From NCBI GenBank assembly GCA_944392945.1, contig CALXYJ010000018.1:1-33361 (forward strand): 33,361 bases of DNA, written 5' to 3'. A program made the translations under genes and the position numbers. The notes under the pieces are model-generated. The model was not told the DNA's origin and made no database searches. It worked only from the letters and a program-made list of their open reading frames with translations. Each line of letters begins with the position of its first letter. Position 1 is the stretch's first letter. Source of the stretch: an uncultured Clostridia bacterium. GTDB lineage: Bacteria; Bacillota; Clostridia; TANB77; CAG-508. Shown here piece after piece: positions 23,166 through 33,361 of the stretch.

Positions 23166-24629
23166 CTAATTTCTAACTAATTCATTTTCATAAGAAATAT
23201 CATTATTTATATTTATATTATTATCTAGATTTGAATCATTAATTTCTGTATTTACTTTCTTTATACCATTAGCTTTAAATACTTCATCTAAATTTCCTTG
23301 TTGACCATTTATTTCCAAATAATATACATCTTGACCATTTTCTGTTCTATAGAAAATATTATCTAATTGGAAATCAACTAGTTGCTCTCCTAAAGGATTG
23401 TATACAGCATATTTTTTAGTTGAACTATTTTCAGCTATATTTCTACCAACAATTATACCTTCATAATCTTCTAGTAAAATTGCGTTATTAGTAGATCCAC
23501 TTTGTTGAGATGATACTATACAACCTATACTATCATATTCAACAGGTAATACAACTTCACCATTTATATTATATAGACCCCATTTATCATCTCTTTCTAC
23601 AGGTATTACTGAATTATAAAATAAGTATTCTTTTCCTTCTGTTAAACTTGGAAATCTTGTTTTATCTACACCTATTCTATCAAATTCCATATATAATATT
23701 TGTCTTTCACTTTTGTTTATAACACCATATTTATCATTATTTTCTACTATATATAGTCCAGAGTCTTTATCTAATAGCTGTATTGAATCATAATTCATAG
23801 AAATTTTTGTTCCACCTTGTTCATTTATTATTCCATATTTATCACTATTAGAAACTAAAAATTCCTCTGTAGTTTCTAGCCACCTTATACTAGTATATCT
23901 TGGACCAGCTATTTCTGTTCCATCTGGTCTAATAATACCCATCAATCCTCCTGACTTTTGAGCCACAATCATATCAGAAGCTAATGCTTTTTTATTAACA
24001 AAATTTGAATCTATAGAAGTATATCCTAGACTTGCACCAAGCGTAGCTATTTGAGTTCTATAATATTCATATAAATATTCTGTTCCAGCTATTGTAATTT
24101 TATTAGTTGCTTGATTATATTCTATTTTTGCATTTAATATTGGTTGTAGATCTTCTATATATGCATATAATTTACCATTAGCATATTTTATTCTTTCTGT
24201 TAGATACATATATCCATATTCATTATCTTTTGTATCTTCTTTTAGTAATATTTTATTAATTTTATTTTCATTTGCCGTAAATTCCACAACCTCATCTGCA
24301 CATTGTACAAATCCGGAATTATTATCTTCAGAATTTTTACCATATTCACCATTTAAATATGTATATCCTGTTACTTTTTGAGCAATATCTGATATAGATA
24401 AAAATATCTTTCCGGTCTGCTGATCTGTTAAAATAGTTGTATCATTTATTGCCATTCCAACACCATCTACAGTAATTCCCCACTGCATACTTTGGATATA
24501 TGACATTGCTACAACAACCACTATAATTAATATTATAGCTACTGCTATACAAGAAATTATTATTATACTATTTCTTTTGGTTTTCTTTTTTTGTTGTTGT
24601 AATAATTCATCGCTATCGAATAAATCCAT
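23166..24629 (-). CDS. membrane-anchored WG-repeat protein
   Basis: A 487-aa protein with a Lys-rich cytosolic N-terminus, one membrane segment (about 21-44) and a large outer domain. Residues 50-190 resemble a copper-amine-oxidase-N-like domain often found in Clostridia surface proteins (weak). About 225-440 hold several WG-type repeats: GLMGIIRPDGTEI, KYGIINEQGGTKI, KYGVINKSERQI, KWGLYNINGEVVLP and KYAVYNPLGEQLV. The C-terminal 30 residues are Asn-rich. It sits 18 nt after tgt and before the TIGR04086 gene, in the place where yajC is often found. WG repeats are presumed to bind proteins or wall components; the role is unknown. Confidence 0.82.
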   Translation of the reverse strand: MDLFDSDELLQQQKKKTKRNSIIIISCIAVAIILIIVVVVAMSYIQSMQWGITVDGVGMAINDTTILTDQQTGKIFLSISDIAQKVTGYTYLNGEYGKNSEDNNSGFVQCADEVVEFTANENKINKILLKEDTKDNEYGYMYLTERIKYANGKLYAYIEDLQPILNAKIEYNQATNKITIAGTEYLYEYYRTQIATLGASLGYTSIDSNFVNKKALASDMIVAQKSGGLMGIIRPDGTEIAGPRYTSIRWLETTEEFLVSNSDKYGIINEQGGTKISMNYDSIQLLDKDSGLYIVENNDKYGVINKSERQILYMEFDRIGVDKTRFPSLTEGKEYLFYNSVIPVERDDKWGLYNINGEVVLPVEYDSIGCIVSSQQSGSTNNAILLEDYEGIIVGRNIAENSSTKKYAVYNPLGEQLVDFQLDNIFYRTENGQDVYYLEINGQQGNLDEVFKANGIKKVNTEINDSNLDNNININNDISYENELVRN

Positions 24630-24647
24630 AATTACCCCCTTATAATA

Positions 24648-25814
<1,167 letters not shown>

Positions 25815-25873
25815 TTACTGGCTTTTTTGTATGTATAACCATAACTTCTCCTATATATTAGTAATCTTACTTA

Positions 25874-26896
25874 TTATAAAATAAGCATAGCATCTCCAAA
25901 GCTAAAAAATCTATATTTTTCTTTTACAGCCTCGTTATATGCTTTCATAATATAATCTCTTCCAGCTAGTGCAGAAACAAGCATTATTAATGTTGATTCT
26001 GGTAAATGAAAATTTGTTACTAATCCATCTAAACATTTAAATTTATATCCTGGGTATATGAATATTTGTGTATCACCTTCTGTAGGTTTTACCATTCCAT
26101 CTTCATCTGCTATAGTTTCTAATACTCTACAAGATGTAGTTCCTACTGCTATAACTCTCTTTCCGTTTCTTTTAGCATTGTTTATTTTATCTACATCTTC
26201 TTGTTTTATATAAAAATGTTCTGAATGCATATGGTGCTCTTCTACATTTTCTACTTTTACTGGTCTAAAAGTTCCAATTCCAACATGTAATGTAACATTT
26301 GCAACATCAACTCCCTTTTCTTTTATTTTTTCAAATAATTCTGGAGTAAAATGCAATCCTGCTGTTGGAGCTGCTGCTGAACCCTCGTATTTTGCATATA
26401 CTGTTTGATATCTATCATTATCTTTTAGTGATTCATGAATATATGGAGGAAGTGGCATTAAACCAATTTTATCTAGTATCTCATTAAATATTCCTTCATA
26501 TTTAAATTCTACTTTTCTTGTTCCACCTTCCATTACATCTAGTACTGTAGCCTTTAAAATTCCATCTCCAAATTCTACTTCTGTTCCTGGTTTTAATTTG
26601 TGTCCTGGTCTTACAATACACTCCCATATATCTCCTTGTATTCTATTTAATAAAAGAAATTCTATTTTTGCTCCTGTTGATTTTTTACCATATAGTCTTG
26701 CAGGTATTACTTTAGTATTATTCCTTACTAAGCAATCCCCTGGTTCTAAATAATCTATTATATCTTTAAATGTTTTGTGCTCAATGGTTTGCTTTGCTCT
26801 ATCTAAAACCATAAGTCTTGATTCATCTCTTTTTTCTATAGGTGTTTGTGCTATTAACTCTTCTGGTAAGTCATAATAAAAATCTGATACATTCAC
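25874..26896 (-). CDS. queA: S-adenosylmethionine:tRNA ribosyltransferase-isomerase QueA
   Basis: Adds the ribosyl group of SAM to preQ1-tRNA to form epoxyqueuosine. The 340-aa protein shows the whole family pattern: [88 protein letters not shown] and [16 protein letters not shown]. Length is normal. It is followed by tgt, the preceding enzyme in the pathway, in the usual Clostridia order. It is probably transcribed from its own promoter in 26897-26950. Confidence 0.97.
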   Translation of the reverse strand: MNVSDFYYDLPEELIAQTPIEKRDESRLMVLDRAKQTIEHKTFKDIIDYLEPGDCLVRNNTKVIPARLYGKKSTGAKIEFLLLNRIQGDIWECIVRPGHKLKPGTEVEFGDGILKATVLDVMEGGTRKVEFKYEGIFNEILDKIGLMPLPPYIHESLKDNDRYQTVYAKYEGSAAAPTAGLHFTPELFEKIKEKGVDVANVTLHVGIGTFRPVKVENVEEHHMHSEHFYIKQEDVDKINNAKRNGKRVIAVGTTSCRVLETIADEDGMVKPTEGDTQIFIYPGYKFKCLDGLVTNFHLPESTLIMLVSALAGRDYIMKAYNEAVKEKYRFFSFGDAMLIL

Positions 26897-26964
26897 TTTA
26901 AAAATCTCCTATCTGTCTAAAATTTCAGATTATATTATACATTATTTTTTATGTATACACAATA

Positions 26965-27540
26965 TTAAAAACCTATTTTGTCTTTTAATTCTTGCTTTGT
27001 TAATTCTAAATCTTTACTATTTTCAATTTTTAAACAATGTATATTTGGATATTTATTTTCTATCTCATCTGACATTTCTAAATATACCTTTTGTTGCATT
27101 ATACTTTTTTTAGCTTCAAATTCTGCATATTTGGTTACAGCTTTATCTTTTCTATTTAATCTTACAGAATATAAATTTTCATCTTTTAAATATAATGTTA
27201 TATAGTATATTTCAAAATCTAATTTACTAAATTGTTCTAATAATTCATTATATATATCTGTAAAAGAATATTCTTTATATTTTAGCCTACAATAATTCTC
27301 CTCTGTAAAAAATGTTCTATCAAATACTAAATTAATACTTTGATTACCTAGTTTTTTTAAATATTCCAATAAATCCCTATACATGATTTCCGCCTTTTTC
27401 TTCCCTGTAGGTGAACTATCAGCTGTTCCACACAACCTATACAAATTAGTGTATGGAATTGAATATCTTAAATAATCTGTAATCGTTGTTTTTCCTGCCC
27501 CTTGAGGTCCTTCTACTACTATTAATTTTGAATTTGCCAT
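26965..27540 (-). CDS. P-loop nucleoside/nucleotide kinase, dTMP kinase-like
   Basis: A 191-aa P-loop kinase with VVEGPQGAGKTTITDYL (Walker A, 11-19), a second motif FDRTFFTEENYCR similar to the DR(Y/F) motif of deoxynucleoside and dTMP kinases, and a C-terminal lid region with LNRKDKAVTKYAEFEAKK. The exact substrate is not clear; the sequence is too distant from canonical Tmk (DRYxxSxxAYQ) to assign it. No ribosome binding site of consensus strength is seen; a T-rich stretch precedes the ATG. It lies 68 nt upstream of queA on the same strand but is not obviously linked to queuosine. Confidence 0.75.
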   Translation of the reverse strand: MANSKLIVVEGPQGAGKTTITDYLRYSIPYTNLYRLCGTADSSPTGKKKAEIMYRDLLEYLKKLGNQSINLVFDRTFFTEENYCRLKYKEYSFTDIYNELLEQFSKLDFEIYYITLYLKDENLYSVRLNRKDKAVTKYAEFEAKKSIMQQKVYLEMSDEIENKYPNIHCLKIENSKDLELTKQELKDKIGF

Positions 27541-27611
27541 TTTTTATTTTTCCCCCTTACTAAATTATTTTTATTATATAAAAACCATAATTTTTTTACA
27601 AGAATTTTTGA

Positions 27612-27640
27612 TGAACTTTAGGGACGTTCCTTAAAGTTCA
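27612..27640 (+). repeat. 29-bp palindromic repeat, left copy
   Basis: The arms TGAACTTTA and TAAAGTTCA surround GGGACGTTCC. The 12-bp stem is complete (one G-U) with loop CGT on this strand. The right copy at 28281-28309 is its exact reverse complement. Rest of 27541-27716: AT-rich, and ATGGAGG before tspO. Confidence 0.85.
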
Positions 27641-27716
27641 TAATTTATAATTTTGTTTCTAAACTTATGTATATTTTCCTAATCTCTTAATAAACTAGTA
27701 ATATGGAGGTTTTATA

Positions 27717-28175
27717 ATGTCTAAATTTAAAATTTATTTAAAATCTATATTAATTCCAGTTATTGTTGGTGGTATTGTTGGCTTTATAATCTCCTCTAGC
27801 ATAGACTATAATTCTTTACAGAAACCCTTTTTATCACCTCCTAGTATAACCTTTCCGATAGTTTGGACAATATTATATATTTTAATGGGAATTTCGTATG
27901 GATTATTAGAAAGTAATTCACTAGTAGATTCCAAAATTAAATCCATATATTATTGGCAATTATTCTTTAACTCTCTTTGGCCAATCGCTTTCTTTTTATT
28001 AAAATTAAGATTATTTGCATTTATCTGGATTATAATCCTTGCAATTTTAATAATCATTATGATAGCCAGATTTTACGAAAAGCACAAAATGGCAGGATGG
28101 TTACAAGTTCCTTATCTACTATGGACATTATTTGCAATATATTTGAATCTTGGTGTTTATTTACTTAATAAATAA
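27717..28175 (+). CDS. tspO: TspO/MBR family membrane protein
   Basis: A 152-aa five-helix membrane protein of the tryptophan-rich sensory/translocator family, which binds porphyrins and affects stress responses in other bacteria. Family motifs: KPFLSPPSITFPIVWTILYI, LMGISYGL, QLFFNSLWPIAFF and WLQVPYLLWTLFAIYLN. Length is normal. ATGGAGG lies 7 nt before the ATG. It is monocistronic with its own terminator and is flanked by two 29-bp palindromes in inverted orientation, so it may be a mobile or inserted unit. No haem genes are near. Confidence 0.92.
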   Translation: MSKFKIYLKSILIPVIVGGIVGFIISSSIDYNSLQKPFLSPPSITFPIVWTILYILMGISYGLLESNSLVDSKIKSIYYWQLFFNSLWPIAFFLLKLRLFAFIWIIILAILIIIMIARFYEKHKMAGWLQVPYLLWTLFAIYLNLGVYLLNK

Positions 28176-28186
28176 TTTCATATAAC

Positions 28187-28212
28187 AAAAAACCAGCAAA
28201 TGCTGGTTTTTT
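28187..28212 (+). terminator. intrinsic terminator of tspO
   Basis: A 12-bp perfect stem AAAAAACCAGCA/TGCTGGTTTTTT with a 2-nt (AA) minimal loop ends in a T-run, 12 nt past the stop. Confidence 0.88.
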
Positions 28213-28280
28213 CGTAAATCTAAATTAGCAAATAATATTGATTTATAACGTGTTTTATTAAGTAGTTATATTTATAGTTT

Positions 28281-28309
28281 TGAACTTTAAGGAACGTCCC
28301 TAAAGTTCA
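28281..28309 (-). repeat. 29-bp palindromic repeat, right copy
   Basis: Exact reverse complement of 27612-27640. It overlaps the ileS stop codon (28300-28302) and encodes the last residues of IleRS, so the element lies within the gene end. Confidence 0.85.
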
Positions 28310-31300
28310 ACTTCAACATCGATGTCTATTTTTTCGTCATTTATTTTTGTTTCTACATAACCATCTCTTTTTTCTCCGTATAAAATATTGTCTGCTAAAG
28401 TATCTTTCATTATTTGATCCTTATATTTTTCGATTACTTTATATAATTCATCATTATTTGCAAAATATAAGTTAATTCTATCTAATACTTCAAATCCTCT
28501 ATCTTTTCTCATATTTTGAACTTTTGAAAGAATTTCTCTTAAATAACCTTCTTCTTTTAATTCTGGTGTAATTGTGGTTTCTAAAACAACACCCAATTCT
28601 CCTTCACCTGCAAATGCGTATCCTTCTTTTCCTTGCATTGTTACTAGTAAATTTGACTCATCTAAAGGTATTTGTGTATCTTCAACCTCAATATATTCTA
28701 CTCCACCATTTTTTACTTTATTAGCTAGATCCATTTGATTTAATTTAGATATAGCCTCTTTAATCTTTGGAATTAATTTACCATATTCTTTTCCTAAAAC
28801 AGGTAAATTTGGTTTTATTTCAAAATCAACATATTTAGACATATCTGCATTTAAAGCAACAACCTTTACATTTAATTCATCTTTTACTATATCTCCATAA
28901 TATTCTGGCAACTCCTTGGCAGAAATTAACATTTCTGATAAAGGTTGTCTGTTCTTTATATTTGCAGAATTTCTTGCACTACGACCTAATTTTACAATTC
29001 TATATGCTAAATCCATTTCTTTTTCTAATTTTTTATCAATTTGATCTTCGCATACATCTGGCCATAAACATAAGTGCACACTTTCTGGAGCTGTTTTATC
29101 AATATTTACAACTAAATTTTGATAAATTTCTTCAGTTATAAATGGTACAAATGGTGCTGAAACTTTAACTAAATTAACTAATACTCTATATAGTGTTATA
29201 TAAGCACCTATTTTATCGTCTTCCATTCCACTTGCCCAAAATCTTTCTCTATTTCTACGAACATACCAATTAGATAAACTATCTGTAAAATCCTCTATTA
29301 ATAAAGCTGCTCCTGTTATATCATATTTATTTAATTTCTCGTCAACTTCTTTTATTAAAGTATACATTTTTGAAGTTATCCATTTATCCATAACATTTGT
29401 AACTTTAAAATCGTTATATTGCATTGGATTAAATTGATCTATTTCAGCATATAAAACATAGAATGAATATACATTCCATAATGTACTTAAAAACTTCCTT
29501 TGTGTTTCTTGTACACTCTTTACAGATAATCTTGTTGGAATCCATGGAGCACTACATGTATAGAAATGCCATCTTGTAGCATCAGCTCCAACTGTATCTA
29601 GAAGTTCAAATGGATCTACACCATTCTTTTTAGATTTAGACATTTTTTGTCCTTTGTCATCTAAAACATGCCCTAATACTATACAATTTTCATATGATGA
29701 TTTATCAAATAAACATGTTGAAACTGCAAGTAATGTATAGAACCATCCTCTTGTTTGGTCAATTGCTTCTGAAATGAATTGAGCTGGGAAGTTTGCTTCA
29801 AATATCTCTTTGTTTTCAAATGGATAATGCCATTGTGCAAAAGGCATAGAACCAGAATCGAACCAACAATCTATAACTTCTTTTTCTCTCTTCATTTCTT
29901 TTCCACAATGTGGACATTTTAAATGAACATCATCTATATATGGTTTATGAAGTTCTATATCTTCTGGTACATCTATTCCTTTTTCTTTTAATTCTGCTAT
30001 ACTTCCAATACATTCTTGATGTCCACATTCACATGTCCAAATTGGAAGTGGAGTTCCCCAATATCTATCTCTTGATATTCCCCAATCTATAACATTCTCT
30101 AAGAATTTTCCAAATCTTCCTGTTTTTATTGTTTCTGGCATCCAATTTATTGTATCATTATTTTTTAACAATTTGTCTCTTAGTTTGCTCATAGCAACAA
30201 ACCAACTTTCTTTTGGATAATATAAAAGTGGTGTGTCACATCTCCAGCAATGTGGATAAGAGTGTTCTACTTTTTCTTTCTTAAACAATTTATTTTCTTG
30301 TGCAAGCCACTTACAAATATCTTCGTTGCAGTCTCTTACAAATTTTCCAGCCCAAGGTTCTACCTCTGAAACAAATTTTCCTTCTTTATCTACTAAATTT
30401 ACAAAAGTAATTCCATTTTGTTTTGCAACTAAGCTATCATCCTCACCATATGCTGGTGCAATATGAACTATTCCTGTACCATCTGTTAATGTTACGTAAT
30501 CACCATGAATTACCTCGAATGCTTTTCCTTCTACTTTAGCAAATGGCATTAATTGCTCATATTTTGTTCCTAATAATTCTGTTCCTTTATATTCTTTTAA
30601 AACTTCATATTCTTTATCTTTTAAAACTGTATCTACTAAGTCTTTAGCTAAAACATATACTTCATATTTTGGCTCTTCAGCTGTTCCAACATTTACCTTT
30701 ACATCTGCATACGTATATGATTTATTAACACATAGTGCTAAATTTGATGGTAATGTCCATGGTGTTGTTGTCCATGCTAAGATATATCTATCTTCATCTT
30801 TTACTTTAAATTTAGCAACACAAGTTAAATCTTTTACATCTTTATATCCTTGTGCCACTTCATGTGATGAAAGTGCTGTTCCACATCTTGGGCAATATGG
30901 CATTACTTTATGGCCTTGATAAAGTAATCCTTTTTTCCACATTTCTTTTAAAGCCCACCATACTGACTCTATATAATCATTGTGATATGTTACATATGGA
31001 TTATCCATATCTACCCAAAATCCTGATTTATTTGTCATTTCTTCCCATAAATGAACATATGAGAATACACTTTCTTTACATTTTTTAACGAACTTTTCTA
31101 CACCATATTCTTCTATTTGTTGTTTTCCTGAAATTCCTAATTCTTTTTCTATTTCTAATTCTACTGGAAGTCCATGTGTATCCCAACCAGCTTTTCTTAA
31201 TACTTTGTAACCTTTCATTACTTTGTATCTTGGTATAATATCTTTCATTACTCTTGTTTCGATATGTCCAACATGTGGTCTTCCATTTGCTGTTGGAGGT

Positions 31301-31437
31301 CCATCATAAAATGTAAAGTATCTTTTTCCTTCGTTCATGGCAAAGTTCTTCTTTACAATGTCTTTTTCTTTCCATAGTTTTGCTATATCATTCTCCATTC
31401 CTACAAAACCGTCTTTAAGTTCTACCTTTTTGTACAC
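28300..31437 (-). CDS. ileS: isoleucyl-tRNA synthetase, eukaryote-like type
   Basis: Charges tRNA-Ile. The 1045-aa class I synthetase has [13 protein letters not shown] (HIGH at 55-58), [33 protein letters not shown], the editing domain [15 protein letters not shown] and [31 protein letters not shown] (about 597-601) and a C-terminal tRNA-binding part. [10 protein letters not shown] and the length place it with the eukaryote-like (IleS2) group, which in known cases tolerates mupirocin; bacterial type I enzymes have GWDCHGLP. AAGGAGG precedes the ATG. A T-box leader with its own promoter lies upstream, so expression should follow tRNA-Ile charging. The 3' end overlaps the palindromic repeat. 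Confidence 0.97.
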   Translation of the reverse strand: MYKKVELKDGFVGMENDIAKLWKEKDIVKKNFAMNEGKRYFTFYDGPPTANGRPHVGHIETRVMKDIIPRYKVMKGYKVLRKAGWDTHGLPVELEIEKELGISGKQQIEEYGVEKFVKKCKESVFSYVHLWEEMTNKSGFWVDMDNPYVTYHNDYIESVWWALKEMWKKGLLYQGHKVMPYCPRCGTALSSHEVAQGYKDVKDLTCVAKFKVKDEDRYILAWTTTPWTLPSNLALCVNKSYTYADVKVNVGTAEEPKYEVYVLAKDLVDTVLKDKEYEVLKEYKGTELLGTKYEQLMPFAKVEGKAFEVIHGDYVTLTDGTGIVHIAPAYGEDDSLVAKQNGITFVNLVDKEGKFVSEVEPWAGKFVRDCNEDICKWLAQENKLFKKEKVEHSYPHCWRCDTPLLYYPKESWFVAMSKLRDKLLKNNDTINWMPETIKTGRFGKFLENVIDWGISRDRYWGTPLPIWTCECGHQECIGSIAELKEKGIDVPEDIELHKPYIDDVHLKCPHCGKEMKREKEVIDCWFDSGSMPFAQWHYPFENKEIFEANFPAQFISEAIDQTRGWFYTLLAVSTCLFDKSSYENCIVLGHVLDDKGQKMSKSKKNGVDPFELLDTVGADATRWHFYTCSAPWIPTRLSVKSVQETQRKFLSTLWNVYSFYVLYAEIDQFNPMQYNDFKVTNVMDKWITSKMYTLIKEVDEKLNKYDITGAALLIEDFTDSLSNWYVRRNRERFWASGMEDDKIGAYITLYRVLVNLVKVSAPFVPFITEEIYQNLVVNIDKTAPESVHLCLWPDVCEDQIDKKLEKEMDLAYRIVKLGRSARNSANIKNRQPLSEMLISAKELPEYYGDIVKDELNVKVVALNADMSKYVDFEIKPNLPVLGKEYGKLIPKIKEAISKLNQMDLANKVKNGGVEYIEVEDTQIPLDESNLLVTMQGKEGYAFAGEGELGVVLETTITPELKEEGYLREILSKVQNMRKDRGFEVLDRINLYFANNDELYKVIEKYKDQIMKDTLADNILYGEKRDGYVETKINDEKIDIDVEVEL

Positions 31438-31576
31438 TGCAATTCCTCCTTTTTTAATATTTTCTTTAAATATACATGCAATAAAAATTATGTATTTTGA
31501 CTAAAATAAATTATTATAGATTTCATCTTAACCTAAATTGTTTATTAAAGATTATATTATGAAACCAATCACAAAA

Positions 31577-31832
31577 GCCCTTTTCATCCTGTTTAGGACG
31601 AAAAGGGCATAATTTCCGCGGTACCACCTAATTTAATAACTTTTGTTATTCTCTTAATTCTCTTTAACGCAGATTTACGGCAAAGCTTACTTTAATATGT
31701 ATAATTAGTTCAGCTATGCAACATATAAGGTGATAACAATTATATTTTATCTTACTAGAATTTCAGCATACATCTAGCTCTCTTTAAGACTAATTTATAA
31801 CTGTGTTGTCCTTATTTTGTCGTTTTTATGAT
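31577..31832 (-). promoter_or_regulatory. T-box riboswitch leader of ileS
   Basis: In the minus-strand RNA the T-box AGGTGGTACCGCGG (31629-31616) is exact, with UGGU to pair with the tRNA ACCA end. Upstream is stem I with its AGAGAGC motif and CTAGAT...ATTCTAG apical stem. Downstream is a 13-bp terminator (31577-31589 with 31596-31608) with TTTTG tail. Uncharged tRNA-Ile should favour the antiterminator. I could not place the specifier codon with certainty; an AUU near 31696 is a candidate. Confidence 0.93.
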
Positions 31833-31838
31833 GTAACT

Positions 31839-31866
31839 ATTATACCATGTTTTTTTTATTTTGCAA
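31839..31866 (-). promoter_or_regulatory. promoter of the ileS T-box leader
   Basis: TTGCAA (31866-31861), 16-bp A-rich spacer and a consensus TATAAT (31844-31839) with TGG before it (extended -10). Confidence 0.82.
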
Positions 31867-31910
31867 GTCTTTTTTGTTGATGGCTATTAAGTATTTACTT
31901 TTTTATCTTA

Positions 31911-33113
31911 CTATTTTATATATAACATTGCTCGGCAACCTGTCTCGTCATATCCATTAAAAGGGAAATTATTTTTACTATATTTAGATATCTGCCCATC
32001 TTCTTCATTTTTTGTACAAGAACTTGTCATTACTATTTTAAAAGAATTATTGAACACTCCATTTGTCCATTCTGACATATTTCCAGCTAAATCATATATA
32101 TTATTTGATTTAGCATATTCTGTACTACCTGTCGGTATTCTAATTATACTGTTTTCTTTTTTTGTTACTAATTTTCCGCTATTATCTATGTATTCAAATG
32201 TGCTATTAGCCAAATTTCCCCAACTAGTTGAATCTTTTATTATTTCATTTTTTGTTTTATTTCCACTTTCAATTAACCAGATTAATATTCTGTCATACTG
32301 ACTTTTCCATGGTAAATTTGTTTCTATATTTGTATTATTTCCTTTCAATTCTTTACATTTTTCATATGAATTATACCAATTCATATAATTAATAGCATTA
32401 TTTCCTTTTTTCGTTACTGGTATACTATTACTTATATTTCCGATTTCATATCTTGCTATATAAAACCCACCATATTTCTCTACACTTTCTATCATATCAT
32501 TAAATTCTTTTTCTAATTGGATTAATATTTCGTGTTTTGTTTTTCTATTTAAATATTTAATTCTTAATGAATCACCATCATAAGATGAAATATATGGTTC
32601 TTGCTCATAATTCTTATTTATTATATTAAATTTTCCATTACTTTCACTCCAATTTAGTGGCTTTGCACCTGTTATTGGATCTATATTTTCTCCTGTATCT
32701 GTTGTAAATTCATAAAGTTTTCCCCATTTTTTGCCATTTTCATCTGTTCCATACATTTGGCTTGCATCTGGTACTGGTATCCACACATATTGGTTTCTTG
32801 TTTTTTGTGCTTCTTCCACATTTCCATTATTTACTTCTTCTGTTCCTTCGTAAATTACATATCCCGTATCTATTTCGTTTTCTCCTGTTGCTTTACTTCC
32901 TACATATCCATTTGGAACAGGCACTTTATCTCTATTTGCGTCTTCTTCTAAATGAATATGTTCATTTTCTTGTAATTCTGCATTGTATTCTTTAAGTGAG
33001 CTCTTTATTTCTACATTGTTTTCTTGGGTATTAAAATAAAGTAATGATATTGCAATTAACACAATTATTAATAAACTAGCTATTATTGCAATTATTTTTC
33101 TTTTGTTTTTCAT
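31911..33113 (-). CDS. secreted or membrane-anchored SUMF1/FGE-fold protein
   Basis: A 400-aa protein with an N-terminal membrane segment (about 6-27) and an outer part. From residue 85 it follows the formylglycine-generating-enzyme fold (SUMF1/EgtB/PvdO): QYVWIPVPDASQ, EKYGGFYIARYEIGN, MNWYNSYEKCKELKG, LPWKSQYDRILIWL, IYDLAGNMSEWTNG and final GCRAMLYIK. Several gut Clostridia encode similar surface proteins. Real enzyme activity is doubtful, since catalytic Cys pairs of FGE are not clear here. AAAGGAGG precedes the ATG. It lies 55 nt downstream of a strong terminator and needs its own promoter. Function unknown: surface or adhesion-type role is inference. Confidence 0.8.
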   Translation of the reverse strand: MKNKRKIIAIIASLLIIVLIAISLLYFNTQENNVEIKSSLKEYNAELQENEHIHLEEDANRDKVPVPNGYVGSKATGENEIDTGYVIYEGTEEVNNGNVEEAQKTRNQYVWIPVPDASQMYGTDENGKKWGKLYEFTTDTGENIDPITGAKPLNWSESNGKFNIINKNYEQEPYISSYDGDSLRIKYLNRKTKHEILIQLEKEFNDMIESVEKYGGFYIARYEIGNISNSIPVTKKGNNAINYMNWYNSYEKCKELKGNNTNIETNLPWKSQYDRILIWLIESGNKTKNEIIKDSTSWGNLANSTFEYIDNSGKLVTKKENSIIRIPTGSTEYAKSNNIYDLAGNMSEWTNGVFNNSFKIVMTSSCTKNEEDGQISKYSKNNFPFNGYDETGCRAMLYIK

Positions 33114-33167
33114 TTATAAATTCCTCCTTTTTAATTTACTGACTAATCTAAAAAATTTGCACACAAA

Positions 33168-33227
33168 AAAACAGGATGTACTGCCTGCACTATTTTTTAT
33201 CGTATAGTGCTACAGTCATCCTGTTTT
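33168..33227 (-). terminator. long intrinsic terminator of the right-edge gene
   Basis: AAAACAGGATG (33168-33178) pairs with 33217-33227, and inner ACTG and GCACTAT stems extend it to 22 bp with two small internal loops. A U-run follows on the minus strand. The frame described below ends (TAG 33192-33190) in the stem-loop. It separates that gene from the SUMF1-fold gene. Confidence 0.85.
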
Positions 33228-33361
33228 CCACGCAATATAGAGTAGCTACGTTTGCTACTCTCATTATTTCATTAAACGTACTTGTGTGTGTGTGTGTGTG
33301 TGTGTACAACGCCAATGGTTTCAGCGTTTTCATTTATTTTTATATTCTTCATTTGATTTAC
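33190..33361 (-). pseudogene. 3' end of a gene split by a (CA)11 tract; cut by the window edge
   Basis: The minus strand is open from the window edge and reads ...MKNIKINENAETIGVV, then His-Thr repeats from the (CA)11 tract, then KYV and a stop at 33274. A different frame directly after the tract is open and protein-like (FNEIMRVANVATLYCVENR...) up to TAG 33192-33190, just in the terminator. With 9 or 12 CA units the two frames would join. It is therefore a frameshifted or phase-variable gene. The ATG at 33352 has no ribosome binding site in view, so the gene probably starts outside. Family not recognised. Confidence 0.55.
33283..33304. repeat. (TG)11/(CA)11 dinucleotide tract
   Basis: Eleven perfect TG units on the plus strand (CA on the coding strand). 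Long perfect dinucleotide tracts are rare in bacterial genes outside phase-variable loci. It would encode alternating His and Thr. Confidence 0.95.

Noticed and set aside
33168..33361. A riboswitch-like leader for the SUMF1-fold gene, based on three hairpins before it.
   Set aside because: No known riboswitch consensus fits, and the sequence is better explained as the coding end of a gene plus its terminator.

Overview
The window is a very AT-rich chromosomal segment of an anaerobic low-GC Firmicute, most likely an uncultured gut-type member of the Clostridia. The evidence is AGGAGG-type ribosome binding sites, many U-tailed intrinsic terminators, a T-box leader on ileS, a CCA-encoding tRNA-Leu, a PerR/reverse-rubrerythrin oxygen defence unit, and the queA-tgt...secD-secF neighbourhood. 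TAA, TAG and TGA all end genes, so the standard bacterial code applies. No phage, IS transposase or CRISPR array was found.

Layout. 1-2900: a copper operon csoR-copZ-copA on the minus strand behind a promoter with a CsoR-type palindrome in its spacer. 3000-7480: an accessory stretch with an 88-aa orphan, a divergent RelA/SpoT-synthetase-like protein, an ECF sigma/anti-sigma pair whose anti-sigma carries an FtsX-like outer domain, a DUF1848 radical-SAM-like protein and an orphan gene. 7490-11014: a cell-wall operon (alpha/beta hydrolase, membrane-anchored MurF, D-Ala-D-Ala ligase), divergent from a Sel1-repeat gene; three direct repeats lie between the two promoters. 12796-14523: a PhnP-like metallo-hydrolase with two small membrane proteins. 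14892-15077: tRNA-Leu(UAA) with promoter and terminator. 15377-16977: a HEPN RNase-like protein, a PH/SHOCT protein and a cupin gene interrupted by an in-frame stop. 17108-18650: a small membrane protein, then perR and reverse rubrerythrin. 18759-20252: a zinc-ribbon/HTH protein with tyrS. 20336-26896: secF, secD, a TIGR04086 membrane protein, a WG-repeat protein, tgt and queA. 26965-31866: a dNMP-kinase-like protein, tspO flanked by two inverted 29-bp palindromes, and a eukaryote-type ileS with a T-box. 31911-33361: a secreted SUMF1-fold protein and the 3' end of a gene split by a (CA)11 tract.

How it works together. Most of the window is housekeeping (translation, tRNA queuosine, secretion, wall precursors) with stress modules between (copper, peroxide, alarmone, envelope stress). 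The most interesting features are the (CA)11 tract that sets the reading frame of the right-edge gene (a phase-variation candidate), the REP-like palindrome pair around tspO, the zf-HC2/FtsX-ECD anti-sigma factor, a reduced SecDF pair without the usual membrane Asp, and a hairpin that hides the ribosome binding site of the TIGR04086 gene.
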